Part shown: positions 25,285-35,954 of the stretch, piece after piece
How the letters are laid out: each line of letters starts with the position of its first letter
Position numbering within the stretch: the first letter of the stretch is position 1
The notes under the pieces: generated by a model
Told to the model about the DNA's origin: nothing
Seen by the model: only the letters and a program-made list of their open reading frames with translations
The model's database searches: none
NCBI GenBank assembly: GCA_023213315.1
Contig: JAKCPI010005010.1
Location: 62,001-126,000 of the forward strand
Direction of reading: 5' to 3'
Length of the DNA: 64,000 nt
Origin: Euborellia annulipes
Taxonomy: Eukaryota; Arthropoda; Insecta; Dermaptera; Anisolabididae
Translations under genes and position numbers: made by a program

Positions 25285-25697
25285 TAAATAATGGAGTGGA
25301 TTCAGCCAAGGAAAGAAAAAAAAGCAAATTTTTCTGTCGACGTTTCGAGCGCCAATCGCCCTCTTCTTCGGGACAGCCTAATGTCAATTCTTACGGTTTG
25401 TAGTAATTTTAGTATCATTTGACGTCAAACTTAAACATTAACAATGTAAAGTGTGTTCATTTTATGATTTAAACAATGTTATTTAATATTAATATTCATT
25501 GTTTTAATCATAAAATGAACACACTTTACATTGTTAATGTTAATTGAAGTTCAATTTATTGATGTCAAATGATACTAAAATTACTACAAACCGTAAGAAT
25601 TGACATTAGTTTGTCCTGAAGAAGAGGCGCTCGAAACGTTGTCAGAAAAATTTGTTTTTTATTCTTTCCTTGGTTGACTCCACTCCATTATTTATAT
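25285..25697. repeat. 410-bp foldback, arms about 195 bp
   Basis: ATGGAGTGGATTCAGCCAAGG is mirrored by CCTTGGTTGACTCCACTCCAT, and GTCGACGTTTCGAGCG by GCGCTCGAAACGTTGTC. The pairing continues through AATGTCAATTCTTACGG to CATAAAATGAACACAC at the centre. Each arm has CTGAAGAAG or its relative in place of CTGATGA. Confidence 0.8.
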
Positions 25698-26150
25698 AAA
25701 CATTTCAATTTGAGCTACTTTTGGTACAGGAGTGTCATCTACACGAAATGGAAGTGTATTTTGATCTTTTTACGTTAAAGGAGGAATTGTATTAAAAAAA
25801 ATCGAAATGTTGATTATGCTAAAAATGATAAATGTTGACAAATCAAAATGATATGCTGAATTTCGTTAACAAATTAGAAAGATGAAAAAAATTCAGATGT
25901 TAAAATCGCTAGAATATTGAGTTAGAATGGATTTAATAAATTTTAAAACCATTAAACCAATTGAAATAATTGATTCAAACGAAATAACCAGAGTTGAAAT
26001 ATCTGTTATTATCTAAAAGCAAAAGAGTCTATCTGTGCATTAACGTTCCTGAAAAATTGGAACAAACAAAGTTTAAAAAGAATACTTATATTAATTAGAA
26101 AAGACTTTGAATAAGCATTTGTATGTATGATATAAGGAGTCGAGGCTTAC

Positions 26151-26204
26151 CGTGCGCAAGAATGAAACATCATCTTGTTCGGAGCCTCCTTCGCTGTCGG
26201 CCAT
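26151..26204 (-). CDS. RyR: Ryanodine receptor, first coding exon
   Basis: The ryanodine receptor is the giant tetrameric calcium-release channel of the ER/SR membrane. Read on the minus strand, ATG at 26204-26202 opens 18 codons, MADSEGGSEQDDVSFLRT, and stops at a clean GT donor (GTAAGC, 26150-26145) in phase 0. This is the highly conserved start of arthropod ryanodine receptors, in which the next residues (EDMV...) begin exon 2. The context before the ATG is CAACGCG and there is no in-frame upstream extension worth keeping. The remaining thousands of codons are not here: I found no match to the next conserved block in 1-26150, so intron 1 is longer than 26 kb. The identification rests on one short but very distinctive peptide. 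Confidence 0.85.
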
Positions 26205-26439
26205 CGCGTTGGCGTCGTCTCAACAATCACCGCAACAATAAGAACAACACACACGCAACAATCTCAACCACTCACCCCACGTTTACTTATTATCATCACG
26301 TACAAAAAACATTGTCGATTATTTTTTTTTTTTTTATTTTTATATTTTACGATTTTTTTTTTTAATTATTATTTAAAAAGAATAGGGAGAAGATAAAAAA
26401 GGAGTGCAAAAGCGATTATTTAGGAATTTGCAATTGTTG

Positions 26440-26590
26440 TGTGTATGGAAGGAAGTTGGCGGTTCGAGGCTCTCCCCGTGACTGGCGTTGGGGGTGGGGA
26501 GGGGCGACCGTCGCCGCCTACGGTGTCGCCGCCGCCGCCGCCGCAGTGTGCGCGCGCACCCAAACACCAAAACCAAACGCGCAGCTCTGG
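26440..26590 (-). promoter_or_regulatory. GC/CpG-rich promoter and 5'UTR block of the ryanodine receptor gene
   Basis: This is an island of very high GC and CpG in otherwise AT-rich sequence. It contains a (GCC)n run at about 26526-26543 and a CGCGCGCG stretch at about 26551. It lies 240-390 bp upstream of the minus-strand start codon at 26204, the position expected for a core promoter plus 5'UTR. No TATA box or initiator can be assigned with certainty. A 67-codon minus-strand reading frame through it is Arg/Pro-rich and is probably a by-product of base composition. Confidence 0.5.
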
Positions 26591-26853
26591 TGACTAAATT
26601 CGAATGGACGAGCCCTAAATAAAAATAAACACGAAAACATGTTCACTAAATGTGGAACTAGGCGTTTCACCTATTGGTACGTGAAGATAGGGTCATTGGT
26701 CCAGCAGTTAGGGTTCAAGAATTTTAATATCGACTCAATTTAATCAGAAAGTTTGAATGGAATATGGTATTAGTCGATTTCTAAAATGCAAATAAAAAAG
26801 AATTAAGAAAAATCTGGTGTGACTGGCGCACAACACACGTCTTTTCTTACACT

Positions 26854-27840
26854 CAGGGGCGGCTTTAGCGGGTAGGCAGGGTAATAATGTGTAAACATTA
26901 AGCTGGTCACTCATAATTAGGGACCGGATTTTTAGGTTCGATTCGACTCGTTTTTAGGTTTTTGCAACACCCAAAATAGTTTTTTTAGGTTATCGCCCAA
27001 TAAAACGCATTTGGGGGAAAAAAGTTTTAATTAATTTTAAATATGTACAGAAATTTGTAAAAAAATATTATTTTAATTATAATTTTTTTTTTTTTAATTT
27101 GAAAAAATATAATTGTAAAGTTTTTATGGGAAAAAAGTTATATTTAATTTTAAATAGCTATGTACAAAAATTATTATTATTTATTTTTTTTTTAAGGTCC
27201 TTCTCGGCATCTAAGGCCATTTAGACCCCATCCCTATTTATTTCAAATGATTTGTAGTCAAGTCAAATGAAATAAATTTTTCTCGCTTGGGACGGGAAGC
27301 GAACCCGGGACTCCGGTGCTTCCTACTGAGCCACGGCTTCCGGGCACAAAAATTATTAAAAAGTAAAAAATACAAAAAATCACAAGTACCTAAAACATTA
27401 AAAAAATTTTTTCTCAATCTAAAAGCACCAATAAATTTAAAAAAAAATCTCGGTAGATGAATTTTCTAATTTAGGTGATTTTAGGTGGCTCGAACCCATT
27501 TAGGTTTTTTTAGGTTTTTCAAAATTTGGTTAAACAACTCCAGAACACATAAGTCGAAAAAGTAATTTGTCCATTTCGCGTTTGGAGTCAAGGAAAGAAA
27601 AAAGGTGAAAACCTAAGAATCCGGTCCCTACTCATAATTAAATAAAATAATTATAATTATCACAATTATTTAAACATTGTAATTATATGTATTCTATGCT
27701 ATACCTACTTCTAATAAATGTGATTTGATATGTCAACGCAACTTTGTCGTTTTTATTTCACAAAACAATAACTTTAATTAAAAATGTTGACTCCCCGGAA
27801 AGTTGCCGACCCAATATCTTCATCCTAGAGCCGCCCCTGC
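26854..27840. mobile_element. Non-autonomous hAT element, 987 bp, TSD CTTACACT
   Basis: Inverted ends CAGGGGCGGCTTTAG and CTAGAGCCGCCCCTG are flanked by a perfect 8-bp duplication, CTTACACT (26846-26853, 27841-27848). It lies inside the R1 head hairpin and itself contains a SINE-B. No transposase frame survives. Confidence 0.85.
27183..27346 (-). repeat. SINE-B nested in the hAT element
   Basis: Minus strand: GGAAGCCGTGGCTCAGTAGG head, CCCGGGTTCGCTTCCCGTCC B box, AAATAAATAGGGATGGGG, and tail AAATGGCCTTAGATGCCG, then poly-A. Confidence 0.75.
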
Positions 27841-28251
27841 TTACACTTCGGTAGTTGTGCACCGTGCTGGTCACACCAGATTTTTTGTGTCGAGATATAT
27901 TTAGTTTCCCATAGCAACTTAGTTTCAAACTTGCATTTTAAATGTTGACTGCTTCAAATAAACTATGGTTATTTTTCAAAATTTTAATCTCATATTTGGA
28001 CATTTTATACACAATAGAGATTTAAATTCTGTTCCCATGGCAACCATTTTCCCATCTTTCCTATGAAGTACAAGAGTAAAGTGGTTTTCAGAAGATTTCA
28101 ACGGCAAAATGAGAATATACATTTAAAATGTAAAGAACATCTAAAAAATTGTTTATTTATGAATTTAAAAAAAAAAATCGGAGCGTATTTTGAGAAAATC
28201 GAAAAAAAGTATATCCGTAAAGTACTAGTCTTTTTCTTCTTTCTTTGCCTT

Positions 28252-28455
28252 TATTATTCCAGCGGTGCGGGGTTGGCGGAATGGATTTTTTGCGACGGGA
28301 AGAAATAGAAAAGGTCGGCCCGTCGCACGGCCTGACGCCTGTTAAAAATATAGAAGGAAGGGACAGACATGTAAAGAATAGAAGGACTGCCAGTCCCAGC
28401 TCGGGGAGCTCGTGGTGGCCATCCACGTACCCACAAGATGTGGGCCCCTGAGCAA
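28252..28455 (+). repeat. GC-rich dispersed repeat, copy 2
   Basis: It matches 11262-11495. Both flanks carry AGTAAAGTACTAGT (about 28216 and 28459), which could be a target duplication of about 15 bp, as made by target-primed retrotransposons. Confidence 0.6.
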
Positions 28456-28474
28456 AATCAGTAAAGTACTAGTA

Positions 28475-28639
28475 CTTTTATTTTAACTGCCACAGCTACA
28501 CTAGTCGGCACAGGATTTAGGTGTGTTTGACCTGAAAAAATTAAACGTAGTCTATATTTAAAAAAATAGTTAAAGATTTTTTAAATTAACCATAAACACA
28601 CCTAAATCAACGAATGTAGCTGTGGCAGTTAAAATAAAG
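28475..28639. mobile_element. Palindromic MITE
   Basis: CTTTTATTTTAACTGCCACA and TGTGGCAGTTAAAATAAAG are its ends, with a weaker inverted continuation inside (GGTGTGTTT / AAACACACC). It has no ORF. The superfamily is unknown. Confidence 0.65.
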
Positions 28640-28740
28640 GTAAATAAACCTCGTCTCAGAATTGAATAAAAGAGTAACTAGTAAAGTACTAGTACTTTTT
28701 GGCCGATTTTGTTTAAAAGCTTATTTTCACGTGTTCGAGG

Positions 28741-28918
28741 CATGGGCGTAACTAGAGAATTTGGCTGAGGGGGGCCATGTGACCAGCTCTCCTCCGGAGG
28801 GCCTGGAAAGCCCCATATTTTCTCAATTTTTCTTGGGGCAGGGAGCTTTCTGGGGGGGGGGGGCACGAGCCTTCTGGGGGGCCATGTCCTCCCCGGCACC
28901 CCCCTAGTTACGCCTATG
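28741..28918. mobile_element. MITE with CATGGGCGTAACTAG ends, copy 1
   Basis: Ends CATGGGCGTAACTAG and CTAGTTACGCCTATG are inverted. The G-rich interior (CTGGAAAGCCCCATATTTTC) matches the copy at 33994-34140. No clear target duplication. Confidence 0.65.
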
Positions 28919-29026
28919 CCTCTCCCTCCCCTAACGCGTTACGTAATATGTGGACAACCCCTAAGGTATTTATTTAAAATTTATATAATATTCGCATATT
29001 TAATAAAAATTGGGAGTGCGGAGTAT

Positions 29027-29218
29027 CAGTGGCGTAGCGAGAGGGGGGGCAAGGGGGGTCATCATGCCCCGGGCGCTACTCACAAAGGGGCGCCAAACAA
29101 ATTCGCAAAACAAAAAATAATTTTAATGCCCGGGAAAAAAATTAAAAAAAATTTTCCGCGTGACGGAAAAATTTGGTTCCGCAAAAAAAATAAAATTTTT
29201 CCGGATGAAGAGGGGAAA
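29027..29218 (-). mobile_element. hAT-type element fragment (36603-36987 family)
   Basis: CAGTGGCGTAGCGAGAGGGG, then GGGTCATCATGCCCCGGGCG and AATTTGGTTCCGCAAAAAAAA. It ends abruptly against an R1 fragment, with no second terminus. Confidence 0.65.
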
Positions 29219-29510
29219 ATTCATAAATCAATTATTTTTTACATGCTCTTTAAAATGTATATTCTCATTTTGCTCTCAGAATTGTTTGAAGCACACTTTA
29301 CTCCTGTACTTCATAGGAAAGATAGGGGAACCAAATGGCTTAAATAAGAGGATTGCGTCTTTTTCCTTATCCTTTTCATTCATTGTATAATTCAATATAC
29401 TGTACAACTATACTGTATAACTATATTTAGGAAAGATAGGAGAAATGGTTGCTTTGGTAACAAAATATAAATATTTTCCTTTGTTTATAAAGTTTACATC
29501 TTGAAATATA
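29219..29510 (-). repeat. Two R1 body fragments in reverse orientation
   Basis: 29219-29345 (CATGCTCTTTAAAATGTATA ... CATAGGAAAGATAGG) and 29424-29510 (GGAAAGATAGGAGAAATGG...) are separated by about 80 bp of other sequence. Confidence 0.6.
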
Positions 29511-29536
29511 TTTCGACCATAGGTCTCAACACAAAC

Positions 29537-29803
29537 GCCTACGGGCTTGGTCTAGTTGGTAGCGTGCCTCCCTTCTATACCGAACGTCGCGGGTTCGGAC
29601 CCCAGGCAGTCCGATGATTTTATTTAACGCCATTTGGATACCACCAAATGGCTTAAATAGAAATGCCCGACCCCCAATAGATATATTAATAATTAACGAT
29701 TATCGTCAAAGTCTTAAATGGCCTAATTTGCCGAAAAGACTGTGTAAATGTGTGTGTGAGTGTGAATGTGAAAAAAGTGTGAATGTTTAAAAAAAAAAAA
29801 AAA
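29537..29803 (+). repeat. SINE-A copy, best tRNA-like head
   Basis: A box GGGCTTGGTCTAGTTGGTAG, B box GCGGGTTCGGACCCC, then CAGGCAGTCCGATG, GCCATTTGGATACC, tail AAATGGCCTAATTTGCCG, a GTGTG-rich end and poly-A. Confidence 0.8.
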
Positions 29804-29929
29804 ATTTGGTGTGACAAGCACAGCCAAAAAGAGAAATTTGTGTGACCATCATAACAAATTTTTTTTTTCTACGAGTCTTTAAAATTCTTTTTAATCTGTC
29901 CGAAGATATAATTTTAATTTATTATTTTA

Positions 29930-30265
29930 TTTTCTTAGAAAAGGGGGAAGGCGAGCCTTGGTCAAGAGTAACAAACAGAGAGGAGGGGAGGGGGAGGCAG
30001 ACTCCGCCCCTCCTTTGTTCGAATTAAGAGGTCGGAATAATTAAATAGAAAAGAAATAAAACTTTGAATCTTCAAATGTCTCTAACTCGCAAACCGCTTC
30101 TTCAATTTGCATCGGATTTTTTGTAATGAGTTTAGAATTTCCTAGAGATTACTTAGATGAAGCTAAAATTTAATATTTAAACATTTATTTTTTCATTATA
30201 TCTCACCATCAGATTAGCCAATCAGATGAAAGTAAAAAGGATCATTGATCTATATTCACTGAATT
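29930..30265. repeat. Left arm of a 330-bp inverted duplication
   Basis: It is homologous in reverse complement to 32165-32505. Shared stretches include AATCCGATGC-type sequence, TTTAGAATTTCCTAGAG / CTCTAGGAAATTCTAAA, and the CCCCTCC-rich end. The arms bracket 1.9 kb. Confidence 0.6.
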
Positions 30266-30347
30266 TTTGCCTACGTGTATATAAAATTTCTAGCCTTAAT
30301 TTTATTTTACTAGCTCGTTGTTTATAAACAACCCACAACATGTATAG

Positions 30348-30677
30348 AAAATCTGGTGTGACAAGCCCAGCAGATTGTTTTTTGTCGACATGTATTTAGT
30401 TTCGGACGGTACGGCACATTCGATTTTCAAGATGTAAAATTTATATATGGAAAAATATTTATATTTTGTTACCATAGCAACCATTTCTCCTATCTTTCCA
30501 ATGAAGTACAAGAGTAAAGTCTGTTTCAAACAATTCTGAGGGCAAAATGAAATATACATTTTAAAAAGCATCTAAAAAATAAATGATTTTTGAATTTTAA
30601 TCAAAATCGTTTGAGCGAATTTTGAGAAAATCGAAAAAAACTGAAAAAGTACATGTATATAGAGGTAAGGGAAAGTA
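30348..30677 (+). repeat. R1 copy with internal deletions
   Basis: Truncated head (AAAATCTGGTGTGACAAGCC), body to GAAAAAGTACATG, then directly the tail TATAGAGGTAAGGGAAAGTAAA. The AC tract and distal body are lost. Confidence 0.7.
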
Positions 30678-30714
30678 AAAATTCCTAAGATCCCTTAATT
30701 TAGCAACATTATAA

Positions 30715-31190
30715 GATTTTATAGTCATTTTTAGAATTAAATTTTATAAAATTTGAGTATAAACAGATGAAATCAATCAATTCGACAATTATTTCAACTA
30801 ATGGAAGAGCATCAAATTTTTTTTCCAATTCGATCGGCGCCCAGAGACCAGCCAGGGAGACTCGCGTAACTCTTGTCTAAGCCTTTCGTCTCGCGCGAGA
30901 TCGCTTTTCAAAAAATCGCTAAATCTCTCTTATTCATTCAAGGATTTGAGGCAAAATGCAAAACTGGTCTCTTGAATCAATTATAAAGCCATAGGAATTT
31001 TTATATTTAGCTACGCCCACATAAAATGAGGGTTTGTTGATGACACTCACGACTTCGAATGTCAACTCCCGCCAAAATTTTTTTTTTTTTTAATTTATTG
31101 TTTTTTAATTAAATAAACACATTTAGTGCTTGATATCGATTGAATAAATTAAAATATAAAATATTCTAACTAAAACAATCCATTTTCGGC
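30715..31190 (+). repeat. Duplicated segment, copy 1
   Basis: It matches 33245-33850 in the same orientation, e.g. GATGAAATCAATCAATTCG, ATTCGATCGGCGCCCAGAG and TTGTTTTTTAATTAAATAAAC. No coding is recognised. Confidence 0.6.
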
Positions 31191-31814
31191 CAAGGAATAT
31201 CCTAAAAATAATAAAAAATCGATTTTAATTAATTTTGACAGATGAATTTTTTTCTTTTCAAAATAATAAAAAAACTATTCAATATATAGAAATAGAGAAT
31301 AGTGCATTAAAATCAGCACTAAATCCTGAATCTTACACATTTATGTCAATTACTAGTTTGTTCTATTTAATAAGAGAGAGTCACATCTATGTTTGCTTGA
31401 ATTTTCGTAAATTTGCTAAAAACTAAAAAAGATATAAAATTGGTGTTTATTGATTCGTTATCTGCATTAAATACAAAATTTATACGATATCTTAAATATC
31501 TTCTACCTTTTATGTTTAATGATATTAAGCCTTCTCAAATTTTGTATCGTTTTTTGAGTATAACTCGAAAAATAATTGAGATACAAAAATAACAAAAGTA
31601 GATTCTTAATCCTCATCAAATCCCCCATATTTTCCCAGTGTCATATGTTTAAGAAGTGGTTAACTTAAAAATCTTATATTTTTATAATTTGTATCAATTA
31701 ATCGAAAACTATTTGAGATATTAAAATTTCGTATGCAAATTCTTATTCTACGTGAAATTTTATCCAGAAACGTTGTATCGCCGATGTATTGCCTTGTGTT
31801 TAATAGATAGATAG

Positions 31815-32093
31815 TAGCGAGGGGCGTAGCGAGAGGGGAGGGGGCAAGGGGGGTCATCATGCCCCGGGTACTACTCACAAATGGGCGCCAAATGGTCCGC
31901 AAAATAAAATATTGCTGGATAATTTTTATTTTTATTATAATTGATTTCTGGAAAATATATTTTAAATTTAGTGCCAGTGTAATATAATAATTATGTATAT
32001 TTTACATATAATATTATATGGTTTTCGAATGGGGGGGGGGCGCTAAAAAGGTATTGTCCCCCGGGCGCAAGTTAAGCTCACTACGCCACTGCG
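31815..32093 (-). mobile_element. hAT-type element, decayed left end
   Basis: AGCGAGAGGGGAGGGGGCAAG and GTCATCATGCCCCGGGTAC match the 36603-36987 family. The right end GTTAAGCTCACTACGCCACTG is intact. The interior differs. No matching target duplication is found. Confidence 0.6.
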
Positions 32094-32164
32094 GAGAATT
32101 GCTAATAAAGAGAAATAAAAAAAAAAAAAAACTTGAAAATTTTATATACAGATAAAAGGGAAAA

Positions 32165-32505
32165 TTTCAGAGAATATGGAACGATGATCCTTTTTACTAT
32201 CATTTGATTGGTTGAACGGATGGTTAGATTAAAGAAAAAATATATTCTTAATTATTCAATTTTAGTTCCATGTGAATATTCTCTAGGAAATTCTAAACTC
32301 ATTACAAAAAATCCGATGCGAATTGGATGCGCGGTTTCCGAGTTATAGACATTTGATTTATCAAGATTTTATTCATTCCCAATGTTAATTATTTCCGGGC
32401 TCTTAAATTGACCAAAGGAGGGGAGGGCGGCGAGTTGCAGGCTCCCCCACCCCTCTGCTCTGATTGTCGCCAGGCGCCCCTCCCCCTCGTTTCTAAGAAA
32501 AAATA
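32165..32505. repeat. Right arm of the 330-bp inverted duplication
   Basis: Reverse-complement partner of 29930-30265. It begins with GAACGATGATCC and ends in a C/G-rich stretch with CTCGTTTCTAAGAAAA. Confidence 0.6.
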
Positions 32506-32794
32506 AAAATAATAATTTAATAGCTTTTAAGTTAATTTTTTTTTTTTTTTTTGGACATATTGAAGAATTATAAAAATTGAACGAGAAAAAAAAATTAATT
32601 AAGCAGTCAGAGAATATTGCCAAATAAATGTTAGTTGTATATTTAGTTAGATGTAAAATCTTTCAATTCTTCATCATCACATGGTTGTTATATTTATTTG
32701 AACACAAGCGATTTTTCGTTCTTGTATTACTGTAGGGTAGTTAAATATCAAAGTGTAAAATTTAATTTAGATGAAATGATTTGAGTACTATAAA

Positions 32795-32993
32795 ATCGTT
32801 AGAGCGAATTTTGAGAAAATCGAAAAAAACTGAAAAAGTACATCAGTAAAGTACTAGTACTTTTTGGCTGATTTTGATTAAAAGCTTATTTCCACGCCTC
32901 AGGGGGGTGCTTAACTTAAATATAACATTTCAGCCTCCTAGCTCAATTCCTTCATGCTTAAAATTCAACACACATAGGCAAGAGAATGTAAAA
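32795..32993 (+). repeat. R1 3' part with deletion
   Basis: TTAGAGCGAATTTTGAGAAA, AGTACTAGTACT and CTCCTAGCTCAATTCCTTC, then a very short ACACACATAGGC, then GAGAATGTAAAA and a long poly-A. Confidence 0.65.
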
Positions 32994-33244
32994 AAAAAAA
33001 AAAAAAAAAAACAAATAGGGGGGGCCGTGAGATATTTATTTGGTTCCCAACGGGGCCGCGACTCAAAAAGTTTAACAAGCACTGAACTAAAGGTCTAAAG
33101 GAATGGATTTTATTATTTAATATATTTATGAGAAATAAGCATCTCTTTGATTGAAGACAAAATATTTTGAAATTTTATTTTTTCTCAAAGGATTGAATTC
33201 TTTATAGATAAATATGCAGTTTTTTATTCTTATAGTTAAAAAAA

Positions 33245-33850
33245 AGTTTCGAATAAAATTTTATAAAAGCATAAAAAGATGAAATCAATCAATTCGGCAA
33301 TTATTTCAAATGATGGGAGAGCATCAATTTGTTTTTTCTAATTCGATCGGCGCCCAGAGTGCAGCCAGGGAGCCTCGCTTCACTCTCGTCTAGGCTTTTC
33401 TTCTCGCGCACATTCGCTTTTCAAAAAGTCGCTCTATCTCTCTTATTTTTCGTTGGATTTGTGGAAAAATGCAAAACTGGTCTTTTCAATCAATTATAAA
33501 GCTATAGACATTTTTTTATTTAACTACGACCACATAAAATGGGGGTTTATTAATTGCCTTTTACATCTTCAAATTTTAACTGCCTCTTTCATTTTCTAAT
33601 TTATTGTTTTTTAATTAAATAAACACTTCAGGGGGCAGGGGCCGTAGTCCTAAAAAAACGTTTTCCCATGGAATTTAACACTCCAATCCCACTTAATTTA
33701 ATGTTTTTTTATTTAAATAAATGGGATTTAATGCTTTACATCTTAATTAAACCCCCTTCACTAAGATGGGTTTAAAAACACATTTAGGCCTTGATATTGA
33801 TTGAATAACTTAGTAGATAAAATATTCAAGCAAAAACAATGAAATTTTAG
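33245..33850 (+). repeat. Duplicated segment, copy 2, with an extra insert
   Basis: Same sequence as 30715-31190. About 150 bp (about 33629-33772, CAGGGGGCAGGGGCCGTAG...) interrupts it between two copies of AAACAC, so the insert came after the duplication or is missing from copy 1. Confidence 0.6.
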
Positions 33851-33914
33851 TCTCAAAACGTTCTGAAAATGAATAAAAATCAATTTTCCAAATTTATTTT
33901 GACATATTAATTAT

Positions 33915-34310
33915 TACTTTCTCTTAAAATTCAAAAATCAATTATTTTTTTGATGCTGTTCTCATTTTGCTTTCAAAATTGTTTGAAGACCACCATGGGC
34001 GTAACTAGAGAATTTGGCTGGGGGGGGGGGGGCATGGGACCAGCTATCCTCCGGTGGGCCTGGAAAGCCCCATATTTTCTCAATTTTTCTTGGGGCAAGG
34101 AGCTTTCTGGGGGGGGAGGCACCCCCTAGTTACACCCATGGTTCGGGAGGTACCTAACTTTTTCCAATTCATATGAAATTTTATATTTATTTAGGATTCT
34201 CTATTGTGTATAAAATGTCCAAATATGAGATTAAAATTTTGAAAAATAACCAGAGTTTATTTCAAGCAGTCAACATTTAAAATGCAAGTTCGAAACTAAG
34301 GTTTAATATA
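33915..34310 (-). repeat. Rearranged R1 pieces around a MITE
   Basis: The left part is reverse R1 body (CAAAAATCAATTATTTTTTTGA... TTTGAAGACCAC). The right part, 34180-34310, is reverse R1 from near the head (AAATGTCCAAATATGAGATT). The MITE 33994-34140 sits at the join. Confidence 0.55.
33994..34140. mobile_element. MITE with CATGGGCGTAACTAG ends, copy 2
   Basis: Ends CATGGGCGTAACTAG and CTAGTTACACCCATG. The interior matches 28741-28918. 147 bp. Confidence 0.65.
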
Positions 34311-34362
34311 TTTCAAGATTAATTACAATATTTTAAGAAAAGTAGCTAGTAGAAGAGAATCT

Positions 34363-34551
34363 CAGGGCCGGATCTAGGGGGGGGGGGCAGTGGGTGCATT
34401 TGCCCCGGGCGGCAGATATCAGGGGGCGGCAATTAAAGAAAGATTTACTAAAAAAAAGGTAAAATGATATGAATTTTGTATAGAAAATTTTAAGGAAGGG
34501 GCGGCAAATTAAATTTTGCCCCCACTAAAAAATCTCCTAGTTCCGGCCCTG
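34363..34551. mobile_element. hAT-type MITE, 189 bp, TSD GAGAATCT
   Basis: Ends CAGGGCCGGATCTAG and CTAGTTCCGGCCCTG. The perfect 8-bp duplication GAGAATCT lies at 34355-34362 and 34552-34559. The interior is G-rich. Confidence 0.85.
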
Positions 34552-35052
34552 GAGAATCTGATTGCATTTAATAAGTAAATTTAATTAAATAATCTCTTGA
34601 TTTTAATATCAACAAATCTTGACTCTCCTTTTATTTAACAGGGCATTCAAAGCAACGAATCATTTATAGCAACATCGAACGAACAGTAAATAAAATAAAA
34701 TTCAATATATTTAAAATAGTAGAAATAATATTCCCTAAAGAACGAGAATCATTTAAGATGTATTAATTTTCATTCGCTTTGATTTATTCATCGAGTAGAA
34801 AGAGAGGGAAAACTGCGAGTGCAAGTGAGAGAGAAAATCATCTGACTTGAGCACAAAACCGGTTTGCCGTCTGGGAGTCAAACAATCGAGTCTGCCTCCG
34901 TGATTCTCAGAAACAATTAAAAAAGCAATAAAAAAAAAAAATATACAATTATATTCCCCGAACTGAAAACATCGGCTCAATTAAAAAATATAATAAAATA
35001 ACTTCTTGATTTCAAACTTACATTTTATATTTTTACTTTCTCTTACCCTATA

Positions 35053-35954
35053 TGGACCCTGTTATGCATTGGTGTGTCAAAGACCAAACATCGGGTTTTG
35101 AGAAAATCAACATTAAAGTTTTTCTGATTTAAAATGTTTTGATTAGAATATATATCATTTTTTTTGTCAATTGTGCAAGTAAATACTGTAATTATGGCAG
35201 ATATTCATAAATTATGTCTAAAAATACGACTAATTTAGAGAAAAGCAATAAAATATAAAAAATTATTTTTGCAAAATTCTCTAAGTCCAATATTATATTT
35301 GTAAAAATGCTTCAAAGTCTCTTGATAATATATAAAATAATTTTAGGTTATAATTCAAAAATTAAAACGAAGATATTATTAAAGTTTTTTTATGGTTATA
35401 TTTAATGCTAATAGCTTAGAAACTTTTTATCAAAATTACATTAATAAATTTTAAATAGTATTAATGTTTTAAAATTAAATACAAAGTGATAACAAAATTT
35501 TCTCATCAATTAATTCCTGAATCGAAGTGAACATGGAAACAGTAAATCAAAGTTATAATGAAATTGACTTAATATCGAAATCGCACTCATCTTCATTATC
35601 AGGAATAATATCAAAAAATTATATTTTGACATCTACGAATTCATTTCTCATTTTTCAAAAAAAAAGGATTTTGGTTTATTTAAGGTAAACAATATATAAT
35701 ATAGGTTAAATAAGTTTTGATTGGTTGTTAACATCATAAAAAACAACGTGTTAGGAACATAAATCATCTTTGCAAAATGAAAATCCTGCATTGAAATATT
35801 GTAAAAATAATTTTATGCTTCTACATTAAATATAAATTTTTTTAGGACATATTTCATAAAAAATACTATTAATTAAAGCATTTGAACAATATTCCGTGCT
35901 TAACTCAATTTTGAATTTTTTGGTCTTTGACACACCATTGCATAACAGGGTCCA
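35053..35954. mobile_element. TA-flanked TIR element, 902 bp (TGGACCCTG family)
   Basis: Ends TGGACCCTGTTATGCA and TGCATAACAGGGTCCA are flanked by TA. The inverted similarity extends through GTGTGTCAAAGACCAAA. It lies inside an R1 tail (35030-35050 and 35957-36030, reverse). No open transposase frame. Tc1/mariner-type by target site. Confidence 0.7.

Larger units (their letters stand above)
1..26150 (-). other. Ryanodine receptor intron 1 (partial), repeat-filled
   Basis: On the minus strand everything downstream of the donor at 26150 is inferred to be intron 1 of the ryanodine receptor gene. It holds SINE, R1, foldback and MITE copies listed separately. Stretches where I recognise nothing beyond AT-rich sequence with poly-A/T runs are about 500-1800, 2400-3400, 5150-6040, 8700-9240, 10400-11240, 11950-12700, 13430-15400, 16320-16950, 17230-18240, 22000-23080 and 25700-26120. 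A tiny 60-bp foldback with CAGTGGCGT ends lies at about 692-752, between two 30-bp direct repeats (about 510-541 and 767-798). Other plus-strand coding in this interval cannot be excluded but none is supported. Confidence 0.55.
26812..28740 (+). repeat. R1 copy broken by four different insertions
   Basis: The R1 head starts at 26812, is cut by the hAT element 26854-27840, and resumes at 27841. The body runs to about 28230 (CCGTAAAGTACTAGTC), is cut by the GC-rich repeat (28252-28455), and again by the palindromic MITE (28475-28639). It continues at 28679 to CACGTGTTCGAGG, where the CATGGGCG MITE sits. Confidence 0.75.
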
